A stretch of 64,000 nt of DNA from Siphonodentalium dalli (lineage: Eukaryota; Mollusca; Scaphopoda; Gadilida; Siphonodentaliidae): assembly GCA_032622095.1 (NCBI GenBank), contig CP136063.1:77167980-77231979 (forward strand), given 5' to 3'. The position numbers and the translations under genes were made by a program. Shown piece by piece: positions 24,368 to 36,170 of the stretch. The notes beneath the pieces are model-generated. The model had not been told where the DNA came from. It ran no database searches and was given only the letters and a program-made list of their open reading frames with translations. The stretch's first letter is position 1; each line of letters starts with the position of its first letter.

Positions 24368-24536
24368 TCAGTGCACACCACTCTCTATTGTCACCACAGA
24401 GGCTGCCGAAGATGAGACTGTAGATGATGCGCATGATGTAGGTGGACCATATGAACCAGAGGAGAGCAATGCTGACTCTGGTGGCTCCGGTGAGTGCTCG
24501 ACCGTGTCCCCAGGAGCCATGCGCCGAATTAAAATC
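24368..24536 (-). CDS. Exon 6: cytoplasmic tail and stop of the MNNL protein
   Basis: 169 bp, phase 2 in, ending in TGA at 24370-24368; residues 1949-2004. The acceptor is ACCTTTCTTTTCTAG|G. The first base completes an Arg codon, giving CRQ-R-ILIRRMAPGD directly after the membrane span, which is a positive-inside signature. The remaining tail is Ser/Pro/Thr-rich (for example SPEPPESALLSSGSYG) and ends IESGVH. There is no clear PDZ-binding terminus and no ANK, SH2 or other domain. The intron from exon 5 is 1,445 bp. The opposite strand is also open here, so strand choice rests on phase, polypyrimidine tract and membrane topology. No convincing AATAAA signal was seen downstream. Confidence 0.6.
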
Positions 24537-25267
24537 CTAGAAAAGAAAGGTATGCTGCTGATACGGACCCTGGCTCTTACGAACCCTGGCTTATACGGAC
24601 CCCGACTCACGGACCTTAATTAAAATATGAAATTGTATTTATATTTTACTTTTCTAAACTCATTCTTGAATTTTTTATTTCCAGTTCTAAATTATATTTG
24701 TGTTTGTTACTCACTTGTTCCAGAAGTATATAACATCCGCATTCTGTGTTGATTTAAATGCCATGTGTTGATATTACACCAATGTGAATTCCAATTTAAC
24801 ATATAAGTATGATTGTCTTATCACAAGGTATAACTTTGATGCATTTCGGTGATGTTCTGGCTTGAGAGAACATTTATTGTGTTCATGCCTGATTGGTAAT
24901 CCCGTATGAGTCAGGGTTCGTATCAGCCGGCATTCAAAAGAAATAACCATTTCCAAATATCGGTGTATAGTAGGTTTTGGAAGACATTTCAACAAAACTT
25001 ATATTTCAGTAATAAAAAATTAATGTTTTAGTACAAACATATTTGTTTGTCTGAGTACATGTTTTTTACATGCGTGAAGAGTTAACATTAGTATAACGAC
25101 AATATGGTTGGAGGAAAAGTGCTATTCTCACTTGTTATTGTCTCCCTCACATTTGTTATTATTTCGATGATGAATAACAACATCGAAGCAACATGTGGAT
25201 GTATAACACATCCTTCTCGTGTTATACGTGTATAATCGTGCGACTTGGTACGCGGCTGACCAATACA

Positions 25268-25761
25268 GTACCAGTCAGAAGAAGTGGTATATTGAGGCGC
25301 GCCTTTATTGCGATATTAAGCGCGCTTAATTTCGAAGGCGCGATTATAGCGCAATAACAAAAATCTGTCTCGCTTATTATTGCGATATTGAGCGCAAAAT
25401 TTGGCGATATTAAGCGAGCAAATATTGCATATAAACCCGATTGTGTTATATTTATATTTGATAAATATTGTGCATATAGTGTACATATAGCTTTTACGCA
25501 TTAACAACTCTAATTATATACAAATCTAAAACATTGTCTCTATTTATGCTATAAACAATATAGAAGAAGCAATAATTTGATTTAAATGTCACAAGTTTAG
25601 CGCAAGATGTCGCAATATTAAGCGCAAAATATTGCGATATTAAGCGAAAAATATTGCAATAACATCACAAGCGCGCGCTTATAATGTTTCCACTTGCAAT
25701 ATTATTGCGATATTGGGCGCGAAAATAGCGCGCTTAATATACCACTTCTTTTGACTGGTAC
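25268..25761. mobile_element. GTACCAGTCA-type MITE, copy 2, in the last intron
   Basis: Inverted ends GTACCAGTCAGAAGAAGTGG and (reversed) GTACCAGTCAAAAGAAGTGG, with the same GCGCGC / GCGATATTA-rich interior as 15690-16171, in opposite orientation. It lies between exons 5 and 6 of the MNNL gene. Confidence 0.78.
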
Positions 25762-25981
25762 TGCACGAGGAAGCCCTGGTTGAATATATATACGCCAATT
25801 GGTTCGAAATGTAGCGCTACGCCTATGTGAATATACTCCATATACCACATTCATCCGAATTAAATTTAATTGGAAAACCGCTTTAGAGGTCCGTCCCATT
25901 CGACAACCTGGCAATTGTGGATTCAAGTACTGAACGTACAGTACTTTCTCTCGGTGTGAATGTCTAAGTATCATGACTTAC

Positions 25982-28900
25982 CTTTGTCGGCACGTAATGC
26001 TTGTCAGAATCGCCGCTGACAGAAATATGGCGCCCACCGTCGACCCCAGGATGGCCGGCCAGTATTTATGGAACATCTTCTCCAGTTGGAAGTCTGAAGA
26101 CCGGAAGCCTGAACTCGTTGGCCAATCAACCTCCTCATCGAAGTCGTCATCAGTATTAAGGTCATTGACATCATCGACGTCAACGCCGCGGACGACAAAA
26201 TTGTCTACAACATTCGATAACGTCCGCGTTGTGGTTGAATCCATTCCCTTTGGAATATATAACATACCGTCTGGAATATCCACAAGCCCCGCCCTCGAGG
26301 CAATGTTCGTGAAGTGTTTCTTTCGATTATTTTTCTTGTCAAAGTTTTCCAACTCTATATGATTCAAAGATTTTTTAAACTTTAGAATTTCCGGACTGTC
26401 TTTGGGATATCCTTGCAGTTTTGGCGGAAGTTTCACGGCATCTGAATTTGCGACATCATTCGGTGAGTTTTCTACTTTTGACTTTGGATGAGACTTTGGC
26501 TTTGACTTGGGAAGTGACTTCTCAGTTCTCAGTTCAATCTTCAATGGAATTGTTACTTTTGGATGAATTTTCCTTTTTGGTTTCTTTGTCTTTTTAGTTA
26601 AAATTCTATCATTAGAATCACTTTTTGTTGAAAGTGTTTTATTCGACCGATTCAGCGTTTTAACTCTCTTGGTAGAATTAGCGCCTTTTAGCTGAACCGG
26701 TACTGAAGAAACAGACCGTGAAGTCATACTGCGCCCTATCGACGTACGTTTAGAAACAGTTGATGTTCTTATGGTCGTTGGTTTCGTTTGTGTCATGGTT
26801 GATGACGCTGAAACAGTGGTCGACTCCGTACTTGAAATGCCACGTTCAGTCTGATGTGTCGTTGAATGTGTCATGGTTGACGACGCTGAAACAGTAGACG
26901 ACTCCGTACTTGAAATGCCACGTTCAGTCTGATGTGTCGTTGACTGTGTCAATGGTTTCGATGGTGTCGTGGATAGAACTGTTGGCGCTCGGTCACTTTT
27001 GGATTTATCGGAATACATTCGAGGCGTCCGACTGTTCACAACAGGTCTCGTTGTTTTGTTGACATCGTGGTATGAGGGAGATAAACTTTTAATGCCCGAA
27101 GATCTTCGCGTAGGCTTAGTTCTCTCCGTTGTAGTTTGCTTTGTAATGTCAACGCTGTTATTACGTGCCGCTTTTGTCCTGTGAGGAATTTTTCCAATTA
27201 GAAGTTCGATGAACGCGTCCAAGTCAAAGACATGGTTGCTGTTCGGGGCCGTATTCTTAGATGATGTTAATCGAACTTGTGATGGCGTGGTATCCTGATT
27301 TAATTCAATAGTAATCGTACTTGCATGTAGTTTTTCTGTTGACAAAACATCTGTAGTTGTCTTCAATGTGGTTCTTGCCATATCGGTAGTCTTTGCAGTT
27401 TGTCTCTGTCGGGTTGATTCTCGCGTGTTGGATGCATTCTCACTCTTCTGCGAGTTCCATTTATCTGTTGCATTAGATGCCATTCCTTTAGCCGGCCTGT
27501 TATGTTTCTTCGTCGCCATCCCAGACATTTTAGAATCAACCGAGTTTACCAATCGTTTTCCCTGAGTAATAACAGCATTGCTTTCATTATTCCGTCCGCC
27601 ATGAACATCCATACTGTGTTTGGTTATGGGACTTCCCTCGGACACCCTTGAAGGTGCAACTTCGCCACGTGACACGCCACGTGACTTGCTCCGAAGAGGA
27701 CCACTATCACCAGGAGTTGCTACAGGATTCTCATTCAGCGCCAAAGATTTACTCACACCTGACTTTCCAACATGAGTTCCTCGGGCAATCGTTGTCGAGG
27801 TCAGCACTTTCGAACGTGGTTTGCCTGATTGGTCACGTGTGTCTGAAACATTAAATTTCCGTGTTTCATAACGATGTTCTATTTTACTTGACTCATGGTA
27901 TGTGCTTGGAGCCCCAGAAGTCTGTGTTTTATAACGCCCTTCTAATTGCTGTTGATACTGAGAGGTGTTTCGAGCCTTTAGAGTCTGTGGTTTAAAACGC
28001 CGTTCTGGTTTGTTTGGCCTTTGCGTATTTTTCGGACGACTGGAATCCTGCGTTTTCTTATGTTGTTCTGATTTGGATGGCTGCTGCATGTTTTTTTGAA
28101 GCCTCGGTGTGGGTTTGTCATACACCAACTCTTGCTTCGTTTGTTTCTGTGGTATTCTCGTAATTTTAGTCGTCCCCGTTTTAACACGACGTTCTGACTT
28201 ATTTGTTTCATGTGAGGTTTTCGGTTCGTTGACAGTTCGCGACTTGCTATGTGTTGATTCTGATTTGCCTACTTTCTGTGTGGTTTTCTGAAATTTGGTG
28301 GTCCGTGTTTTATATATTCGCCCTGATTTGCTGGACTCATGTTCGGTATTCTTAATCTCACTGGTCCGTATATTATCACGACGCTTGGTTTCTTTGCTGG
28401 GTTGAAGTGTGTTTTTCTGAATCTTAGTTGTCGTAGAATGATATTCTGGTTTGCCTGACTTATGAAGGGTTTTCTGAATCTCAGTACTTGGTGTTTTTGA
28501 ATGCCGCTTTGGTTTTCTTGGTTCGTGCGTGGAGTTCAGAACAGCAGCTGAGATTCTGTTATCCCGCCTTGTGGAGACTATTGTCTTCAAATCGAAGTGA
28601 GTGTTCTTATTTTGTGATATTTCTTTCATGGTTCTGCTCTTCTGTGGAGTTCGGCCGCCAATTCTTGTAGTTACCTTAGTTTTCTGTTCTTTAACTATTT
28701 TTGCCGAATTAGTTATTTCATTATTTGTTGCCGATGATGTAATCGTATCAGCCCTCATATCAGTCGCAACTGGCACACTATCGGTTGAAAAGGCGCCATC
28801 TGTCCCGGGCGTCCCAGTTGCCATAGAGCCTTTGCGTCTGGTACTTCCCTTGTGCCTTTCGCTTGCATGCGAAATTCTACCGCTTGTTCGACGAACTTCT

Positions 28901-31321
28901 CCAATGAAAATTGGATCCATTGGAGTATGTTTATAAACTTTCGCCAGAATTTTCTTTTTGTCACCTCTTTTTCGCCCGCCTCTATCCTTTGATTTCAGAG
29001 GATTGTGCCACTCTGAATCTTGCGATACTTTCGTCTGTTTCTGCTTGGGTTTTTGTTGAAGGATACTAGTTACCACGTTGACTCCAACATTACTGGATGT
29101 CAATTTGTTCCCTTTATTTAATCTCAGCTTTGTCTCATCGGCCTTCTGTCTATAGTGCAATGTTTTCTCGCTGCTATCTATGGCCCAACCATGTTCAGAA
29201 ACGGTTGAACCAGGCGCCTTATACCCAAAGTTGGCTTTGAAATATTTACTATTTTCGAGTAACTGTTTATCGGGCGTCAACTTCAATGTAGACTCTTCTA
29301 GTTGCCGGTTCCCGTTGTCTCGTAACACCGACCGACTTCTATCGATGGATGACGAAGTATGTCGTCGGGGCTGTTGCGATTGTGATTGCTTTGTATATCT
29401 GATAGGTTCATCTTCCCTTTTATTGCTGGAATTTCGAAGCTCGTTATCAGTCAAGTCATTTCTTCCATTACGTTTATCATTTTCAGAGATGTCCATTTTC
29501 AATGAAACTACGACACGCTGGTCTTCTGTTGTATGACCTCCAATTTCTCTTGTTCGTCCTTTGCGCGTTCCGTTCTTTGTTAACGCAGACTGAGTTTTTA
29601 AATTATGCAAACTTTTTGTCAGTGAACTGAGACCGCGATGACGTTCAGAGTTTTTATCGAAATTCCTCGCCTGCCCCGCTTTTGTACTAATCGCATCGGG
29701 TGCAATTCCTTTCTGAAACCATACTGTAGTGAATCTATTCTCAGGTGCAGTTTCTGATATTCCTACTGTCCTGGTCTTATCTTTACGTGATGTTTCTACA
29801 CGCACAGTGCGATTACCCAAAGAGTTCTCTGAGTCGACGTCAAGGTCAGATACATCAATATTTTGCAGGGAATTAACCGAACTCTTCACATTTGTTGTCC
29901 GTGAATGCGCATTGATTTGAGTACGTCTGTGTGGGTTATCGGGTCCTCGTATTTCCTTGTCAGTTCGACGGTGTTCTGGGGAAGAGGTGACGAATGTGAC
30001 CTGCTGCTTAATCAAGCCTCGGTCCATTGCTTTTTTAAACGCATCTGTCCGCACATTGGGCAAATTGATTGGACGAATATCTTTCTTGTTGTTTGATTTG
30101 GTACTAGCCCTGACTTTGCCGTCTGTGTTAGATTTAACCCCATGCCCCTTGCTATGTTGCTGATTTGCATCTCCTCCAGCCTGGTGTGGCGATTTTACCA
30201 TATTATCCAAATACCCTTTATCAGCAAACGTCGGCGTTATTGCATCCTCAGGTGTGTTGCTCATCGCATTAAGTGGACGACTACGGTATGTCGCTGATTT
30301 CGATGCTCTTGGACTGATCGACGCCACAGTTCGGTTGGTTGTCTCTTCACCCTGTACGCCCACGTGATCTTGTTTAATTACTAGTTGACCGGGACGTGAG
30401 CCCATTCGGCCAGCATTTAAATACTCATCGGCATTCGTCATAATTCCTTCGGATATATCATCTACAGTTCTTTGCATATTATCCGATCCATGTTTCTCAC
30501 CCATCTGAGCACCTTGCCAGCCTTCTGTTTTCAAACCACTCCTCGTATCTTTCACCATAAACCTCTCATCATCTGAAGTGACTCGGGGAACACTTCCGGG
30601 GTTTTCCTCAATAACAACAAATTGTTCGCTCAAACTTTGGCCACCTGGCTGAGTTCCTGTGAAGGTCGTCTGCGGATACGTCACGGGGAACTGTTGGTCC
30701 TTGTTGAACAACTCTGGATCGAACGCATATGGTGAGTGTATACCCAAGCGGTTTCCATCACTAAAGTCCCCCTTCTTGTCACTCAAAATTCCTTCACCAA
30801 TGAGCTTCGGTGTCGATAACGTCCCGTAGGAGTTTGATCCTAGTCCACTATCCCTGTTCGAATCGCCAGAATCTTCTGTATCGGCAGTCTTTATTGCGCC
30901 CATAGCGACGCCATCGAAGTACTGTTGATCATATGATTGCTCATTAGTCATCATCTGATCACGTGGTTCGTCATTCTGGTCACCCCATGCCTTGATCTTC
31001 CAGTCTGATCTATAGTATTCATCCTTCAAATATGGACTTTTTATCATGACGCTATGTGTCCGTAATGGCTTCGGTGGTCCGGCGGCAGCTACGTGCGTTA
31101 TATCCTCCCCGTTAACTAGGTTCGGTATATCCAAATCATCTAATTGGTGGTTTGATTTGGCATGATCCTTTGTTGGTTCGAATCTGTCATTAGTATCTTT
31201 CCAGTCTTTATACTCGTCGTTGCCGCTCGGTGTGGTGTGTCGTGATCTGAGGGAAGGAGGTTTCGTCTTCGTCGGACAGCTCTTCCAACCATAGCAGTAT
31301 GTCGCCCACTCAAACGTCAAC
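25982..31321 (-). CDS. Exon 5: giant 5,340-bp exon coding stalk and membrane span
   Basis: Open throughout, phase 2 in and phase 2 out, residues 170-1948. The acceptor is GATTGTTCCAG|G. The donor is CAAAG|GTAAGT, with an in-frame TAA three bases into the intron, so intron retention would end the protein as RQR. It starts LTFEWATYCYGWKSC, fitting the MNNL-to-DSL linker and the first two DSL cysteines, but no other cysteine occurs until the membrane span. The rest is polar and low in complexity: rich in S, T, K, R, N and Q, with many N-x-S/T sequons and basic clusters. It includes degenerate repeats of about 20 residues at roughly 1100-1340, an exact-length 26-residue tandem duplication and an acidic stretch at 1883-1901. 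PAILGSTVGAIFLSAAILT lies at 1924-1942 as the membrane span, followed by CRQ. The middle resembles no domain I know; an extended, probably glycosylated stalk is inferred. Confidence 0.9.
26789..26944 (-). repeat. 78-bp in-frame tandem duplication inside exon 5
   Basis: Two near-identical 78-bp copies (26789-26866 and 26867-26944) encode two 26-residue units built around TTHQTERGISSTES and TVSASSTMT. The length is a multiple of three, so the frame is kept. The few differences suggest a recent duplication. The units are Ser/Thr-rich and fit a mucin-like or otherwise O-glycosylated stalk. Confidence 0.9.
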
Positions 31322-31952
31322 CTGGAACAATCAATAATAATAATAATGCCAAACATTCACACCCGGTGGTCAAAGAGACATTTTGCATAATGATCTGATA
31401 TTGGTAAAAATTAAGAATACGGTGCTACGTCACTGGAATTTGTGTTCTTTCTATCAGTTGTCGTTTTGTCATATCGGTAGTTACGACTACGGTTTCGGAT
31501 GTCAACACAACTCACAAAGACATTATATACAGTAATGCCCTAAATAATCGACTCCTTAACCACAGCAGAATTATTTCGTGCTTATCTATAGTTGTTTTTG
31601 TTGTTTTGGCCATACAAAAAATATTCCACATTATGTTGGCATAATATATGTAGTATACGTATGTCGACATGACAGATAGGTCAAGTCAAGAAGAATTATT
31701 ACCTATTTGATCAAATAAACGTCGAAGCGTTGATCGCGTGCGGCATTGGCCTTAGACTAGTACCCACCAGTGATATCGTACAAGCTAACCCTTGGACAGC
31801 ACGTAGTGTCACACATGTGGGTATACGAGGTCGATGATTAAATATTACATAGTTGCTGCAGCAATACACTTGAATGTAAATGCACATCTGCTATGACAAC
31901 CTTCCACTTATATACCAAAATTCACAGTGCTGAACTGAGTATAATATCACAC

Positions 31953-32110
31953 CTTGTTTTTGGTATGTCGCGTTCGCCGAGTAGCTCCATCTGTTGGAAG
32001 ATTGATGTACTATTTGACCGTTCTAATTTCGAGTCGAACCAGTCTACCATCATTGTGCTGTCGTCTGCAGTATTATAGTCATAGAAAAAAGCGTTCATCT
32101 TCACGTGACC
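31953..32110 (-). CDS. Exon 4: C-terminal part of the MNNL domain
   Basis: 158 bp, phase 0 in and phase 2 out, residues 117-168. The acceptor is CTCTTTCAG|GG and the donor ACAAG|GTGTGA. The peptide begins GHVKMNAFFYDYNTADD, which fits the WPGTFSLIIEA.h.. stretch that follows the WPG turn in MNNL domains. Two N-glycosylation-type sequons or near-sequons occur (for example NSTS). The last two bases (AG) join the first G of exon 5 to make Arg169. The following intron is 631 bp. Confidence 0.8.
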
Positions 32111-32820
32111 CTGAAAGAGAATTTACCAAATAACACATTAATTTTAAACTTTCTGTTGCTTTTCACTTCGGTTCCACGTACGATAAGTCTTTCCGGTTCA
32201 TTCTTCCCAAGTGTCGAATTTTCTCAGACCAGACATCACGTATAGGCTACAAGCAACTATTGGAATAGAGTTACGCTTCTTGAGTTTGTGTAGGGAACTG
32301 GAATCCGCATTAAAAAAATATTTGCCAGCTGATTGGTTGATTAACTTTGAGGGAATATTACATGGGCGGGGAAATAAAATCATACCCTACTTAAATATGG
32401 CCATCATTTTTTTACATCACCAGCAAGTGTCTGGCGGGTCCCGATGTTGTGGAAGGGGTCTGGGTGATTATATGATGCTGAGTTCTGCGCAGACAGTGAG
32501 GTAATTGTACATATTCAAGATTTTAGTTTGTAAAAAGGCGCTTTTGTTGTCACCAACTGTTGCATCAGGTGACGTTCAATGGTGAAATTGACCATTTAGA
32601 ATTGAAATAGAGACTCATGTCGACGGTCGAACTTAAAGTTAACAATGTGGACAATGGCTGATTATTAGTTGATTGCAACCTATAGGATGGCACAGCCTGT
32701 CAAGATGAATCATTAGAACAGTTTAAGAAAATATTGAGCAACCATTTCATTAGTATAAAATACCGAAGAATTTCCCATAAACATTTCACATTTAGCTTAG
32801 TTGTACATTGTATAAGAATC

Positions 32821-34856
32821 AGGGCCCTGTTTCATGAAGGCAACTTATGACATAGTTGGGACTTAAGATGGTCATAAGTTCAAACTTCAGTCATAAGTGC
32901 GTTTCACGAACAAAGTCTTAACCTAAGATGGTCTTAACTTTGGTCTTAACTTTAAGACTGGTGTGAGGTGTCATAAGATAATCTTAAAGTTAAGACCTAT
33001 GTTGTGATCCGCAGTTGGTACGAAATGTGGATGCGATCTTATGTACCTCTTTTATGTATATTGTATTACATGTATATTTGTGATCTCTATATATCATATC
33101 ATGATGATGAATGAGAATAAACTAATTTGAATTTGAATCTAGTTCATGTATATATTATTATAAACACATTTAACTGAATAACACCTTGCTAGCACGGAGG
33201 GGTGTTTCAGAAATGGTAGTAATTAATAACCAACTGGTAAGCTATAGCAGTGACGTGACCAGTGGTTGCAATATTGGCGGGGTGTCCGCTACTAACTGTA
33301 AACCGCCAAGACCGGACTATATATACATTTCTAATTGCTGTAACAAAAAGAATATATTTACATAGAGTTGAACATCATTTGCGATTCAAATCACCCAATC
33401 GCACTGTAGACAATAATCATGTTGAGACAATTAGTCCCAACATTTTCACATCGAGGATAATAGTGAATGATTTATACTCATTTTTTTTTATAAATGCTTA
33501 TGTCAGCTATTATTATTATTATTTACTTGCCTTTCTATATTATTATGTTATAATTTGATTGTAAAATGTATTGTATATGTACCCCGTATATATATCGGCA
33601 AGATAATAATACATAATATATGTTATTTTATTATTATTATGTATATTATCATAATCTATTAACTATGAAATAAAAAGATATATAGCATGTATATAGTATA
33701 TATACGGACCGCGCGGGCACACCGGGATCCGCGAAAGAACATATAATATCACTGTGAACCGGCCCACAGACCCCTGTGGGAATTACTAAAATACCAATAT
33801 AGACTATACCAGTGGTATAGTCTATATTGGTATTTTAGTAATTTTCCACAGGGGCCTGTGAACAGGCCGTCTGTTCACGTGTTGTTAATTATAAACGCTC
33901 TTTATTAGAAGTCGTTGATTTGGTTTTTATTAAAACATACACGCAGAATGTCGTTCAACGTAACGTACTTTCGAAGTTCATACGCAGTTTGTTAATTATA
34001 ACAGACGTTTAGCACATTTGTCAACAGAACCAGAGCAAATGGCATTAACATCATTTATATATGGCTTCTACAAGTATGTCTCAGATTGGAAATAAGTCTA
34101 TTTGGAGCACGATATGAAGTCCTATTCACATTATAGCAATATAAATAAAGAGCGTTTTGTGTTAGTATTCCATGAATGTTGGCAATCAATAAAGGGCGTT
34201 TGGCTCAGTGCTTCCATTGTGGTGTATTGTATGTGTATGCCGTCGTGGCGACATATTCGGTTTCCTGGTATTATAGATGCTCCAAAGGCGTATAATGCAT
34301 TATAACCTAATATCAGCATTGAAACGAGCGAATATATGTCTCGCGTCGCCGTTGTGGCATGTTATATGGGTGAAGGTTCACATTCTGAGTTACGATGTAT
34401 AAGTCCCTTTAATAACTGAAATAATATATTTGAGCTCGTTACGTTTGTATAAAATAGGCATTGGAAGCATGCAGCTATGTGTGGATGGAGTCTGACGCGA
34501 AAACACAGTTAAAAAGCGCGCTCGTGCAGTTAAGTATGCACCAGTCATTATACTGATTATCGCCCTTGCATTAAAATATCATAATTATTCTTAGACACGC
34601 CCTAGTATCTGTCACCAGGCACTGTACCTAGGCATATAACATACACAGAACCAACATTTTCTGTGCATAGCTGTAATAAATTGTCGAGAGCCAGTCTAAA
34701 AGCGCGCGAACTTAAATTACTACTTAAGTAGGACTTAATCTTGTTTTGTGAAACGCGTTCTTGAAACGGAAAAGTTACATCATAAGATCCACCTTAGATC
34801 TTAGATTAAGTCCATCTTAAGATAATCTTATGACATTGCTTCATGAAACAGGCCCC
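32821..34856. mobile_element. Two-kilobase element with GGGCCTGTTTCATGAA inverted ends
   Basis: The left end (32821-) reads AGGGCCCTGTTTCATGAAGG and the right end, reversed, GGGGCCTGTTTCATGAAGCA. Both are followed by CTTATGAC and CTTAAGATGG/TTAAG-type subrepeats for about 150 bp. It includes a long palindrome at 33771-33854 and an AAAGAGCGTT module at 34147-34201. No transposase frame. Lies in the intron between exons 3 and 4. Confidence 0.6.
33771..33854. repeat. Near-perfect 84-bp palindrome
   Basis: Arms run CCCCTGTGG...ACTATACC and GGTATAGT...CCACAGGGG around a 3-nt centre, through AATTACTAAAATACCAATAT. Would form a strong hairpin in DNA or intronic RNA. Confidence 0.9.
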
Positions 34857-34920
34857 AGAACTATAACTGTTACGAGTATATATAGGGTAGACTCGTTCTG
34901 TCCGTACTTATATATCCATT

Positions 34921-34982
34921 TTTGGATGGACCGAGGTCCGTGTAAGTTTCCCAATGGACCGAGGTCCGTGTAAGTTTCCCAG
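34921..34982. repeat. 28-bp tandem duplication
   Basis: ATGGACCGAGGTCCGTGTAA plus GTTTCCCA occurs twice in a row. Each unit also carries the small palindrome GGACCGAGGTCC. Intronic. Confidence 0.85.
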
Positions 34983-35147
34983 AACTTGTCGTCTAATCCC
35001 TCATATTCAATGTATTCAATATGCATTATTAGAATTACAATATGTTTAAATAAAATGGGCATGATAATTTTACAACAGCAATTGCCATATTTTACCGCCC
35101 AAAAGGCCGTAGTTGACTAACTTAGGTGGTATGTTTAACAATGGTTA

Positions 35148-35668
35148 AAGGCACGGGCGGCGTTCGTTGCAGAAATATTCATATTTTTTCAAATCGCCAT
35201 CAACGGAAGGAATATTAAAATATATATAGTTTTATTCATATGACAAACATAATCAGCGCGTAAATAGTATATTGCCGTCAAGACGTACGATGGTGTGCGT
35301 AAACAAGAACCTGCTCGTGTTACAGAAGTTTTGCTTCTGTTTACATAACACAGCGCAATTCTATAGGTTAATCACGCACAAATGATATAAACGCCTTTTA
35401 TTATTTCCATATCAGGAAAACAGTAGCAAATAACGCTCTTTATGTTTACCATATCCGGATCTAAACAAAAGCCAGGTTCGGTAACGTTTTTTTGCTTTTG
35501 TTTACATAAGAAAGGAAAACATTTGACAATAACATACTGTTTATGCCATATTTCTTATTGGTATAAGAACAAGGTATGTCTATAATTTACTAGTCTTTCT
35601 GTTTATTGCGGTTTTTGACGGAACTGAATATTTTAACAGCAAACCCACCGCCAACGCCGCCCGTATCT
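35148..35668. mobile_element. TTAA-flanked MITE, AGGCACGG family, copy 3 (diverged)
   Basis: TTAA at 35144-35147 and 35669-35672. Ends AGGCACGGGCGGCGTTCG and (reversed) AGATACGGGCGGCGTTGG. The interior shares the CGCAATAAACAG segment and a reversed AAAGAGCGTT module (35389-35443) with copies 1 and 2. Intronic, non-coding. Confidence 0.72.
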
Positions 35669-35710
35669 TTAAACCAGTGAGCTGGATTATCAGTATGAAC
35701 ATGTGTGACG

Positions 35711-35964
35711 CAAGCCTTGAGATAGGGTGTCTGTCATTTGCAGAATGAGGTCCTCAGAGGGTGAATTTAGTGATGCTACCCCGCATAGCGGGCTAGCATC
35801 ACCAAATTCACCCTCTGGGAACCTCATTCTGCTGAGGTGTAGGCAGAATGAGGTCCACAGAGGGTGAATTTGGTGATGCTAGCCCGCTATGTGGGGTAGC
35901 ATCACTAAATTCACCCCCTGTGGACCTCATTCTGCAAATGACAAACACCATATTTCAAGGCTTG
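35711..35964. repeat. Nested foldback repeat next to exon 3
   Basis: The whole unit is an inverted repeat (CAAGCCTTGA at left, its complement at right). Each half is itself a hairpin of GCAGAATGAGGTCC...GGTGAATTTAGTGATGCTA and its complement around GCGGGCTAGC. A second copy of the same foldback is at 39133-39371. No coding. Confidence 0.88.
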
Positions 35965-36055
35965 GTGTGACACCGACTGGATCTATCCTTAACAGATCAG
36001 TGCACTTCCTATGAAATTGCATGTTATATTTTGCCTGAATGACATGGGTACTCAC

Positions 36056-36170
36056 GGGCCATTCGTCGAATAGTATGGTGAGCATAGTGCCATCCTTCTG
36101 CTCACCAAACACGATGCTGTTGCTGTCATTCCTGATTGGCTTATGAAACAGGAATACGTGGTCGTTTGCT
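36056..36170 (-). CDS. Exon 3: middle of the MNNL domain
   Basis: 115 bp, phase 2 in and phase 0 out, residues 78-116. The acceptor is TTGTTTACAG|A and the donor CCC|GTGAGT. The first base completes an Arg codon begun by exon 2 (AG+A). The exon ends in FDEWP, and exon 4 opens with G. The join therefore makes the F-x-WPG motif that typifies this part of MNNL (FSFTWPG in vertebrate Delta/Jagged), and upstream HKPIRND resembles the ligand 'NPIR' segment. A foldback repeat starts 92 bp downstream, and another copy lies between exons 2 and 3. The exon is too small to be convincing alone; phase and motif continuity carry the call. Confidence 0.78.

Noticed and set aside
24375-24605. Plus-strand exon with an acidic peptide (TTEAAEDETVDDAHDV...) and GTGAGT or GTATGC donors
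   Set aside because: The minus-strand reading of the same bases has a better polypyrimidine acceptor, matches exon 5 phase exactly and gives a basic juxtamembrane segment and a stop; the plus reading has no phase-matched partner nearby. Not fully excluded.
26969-30163. Many plus-strand frames opposite the giant exon
   Set aside because: Antisense shadows of a Ser/Thr/Lys-rich coding sequence; no splice support or domain.
32198-32504. Open frames on both strands upstream of exon 4
   Set aside because: No phase-compatible splice sites or MNNL-like content; exons 3 and 4 already join in phase.
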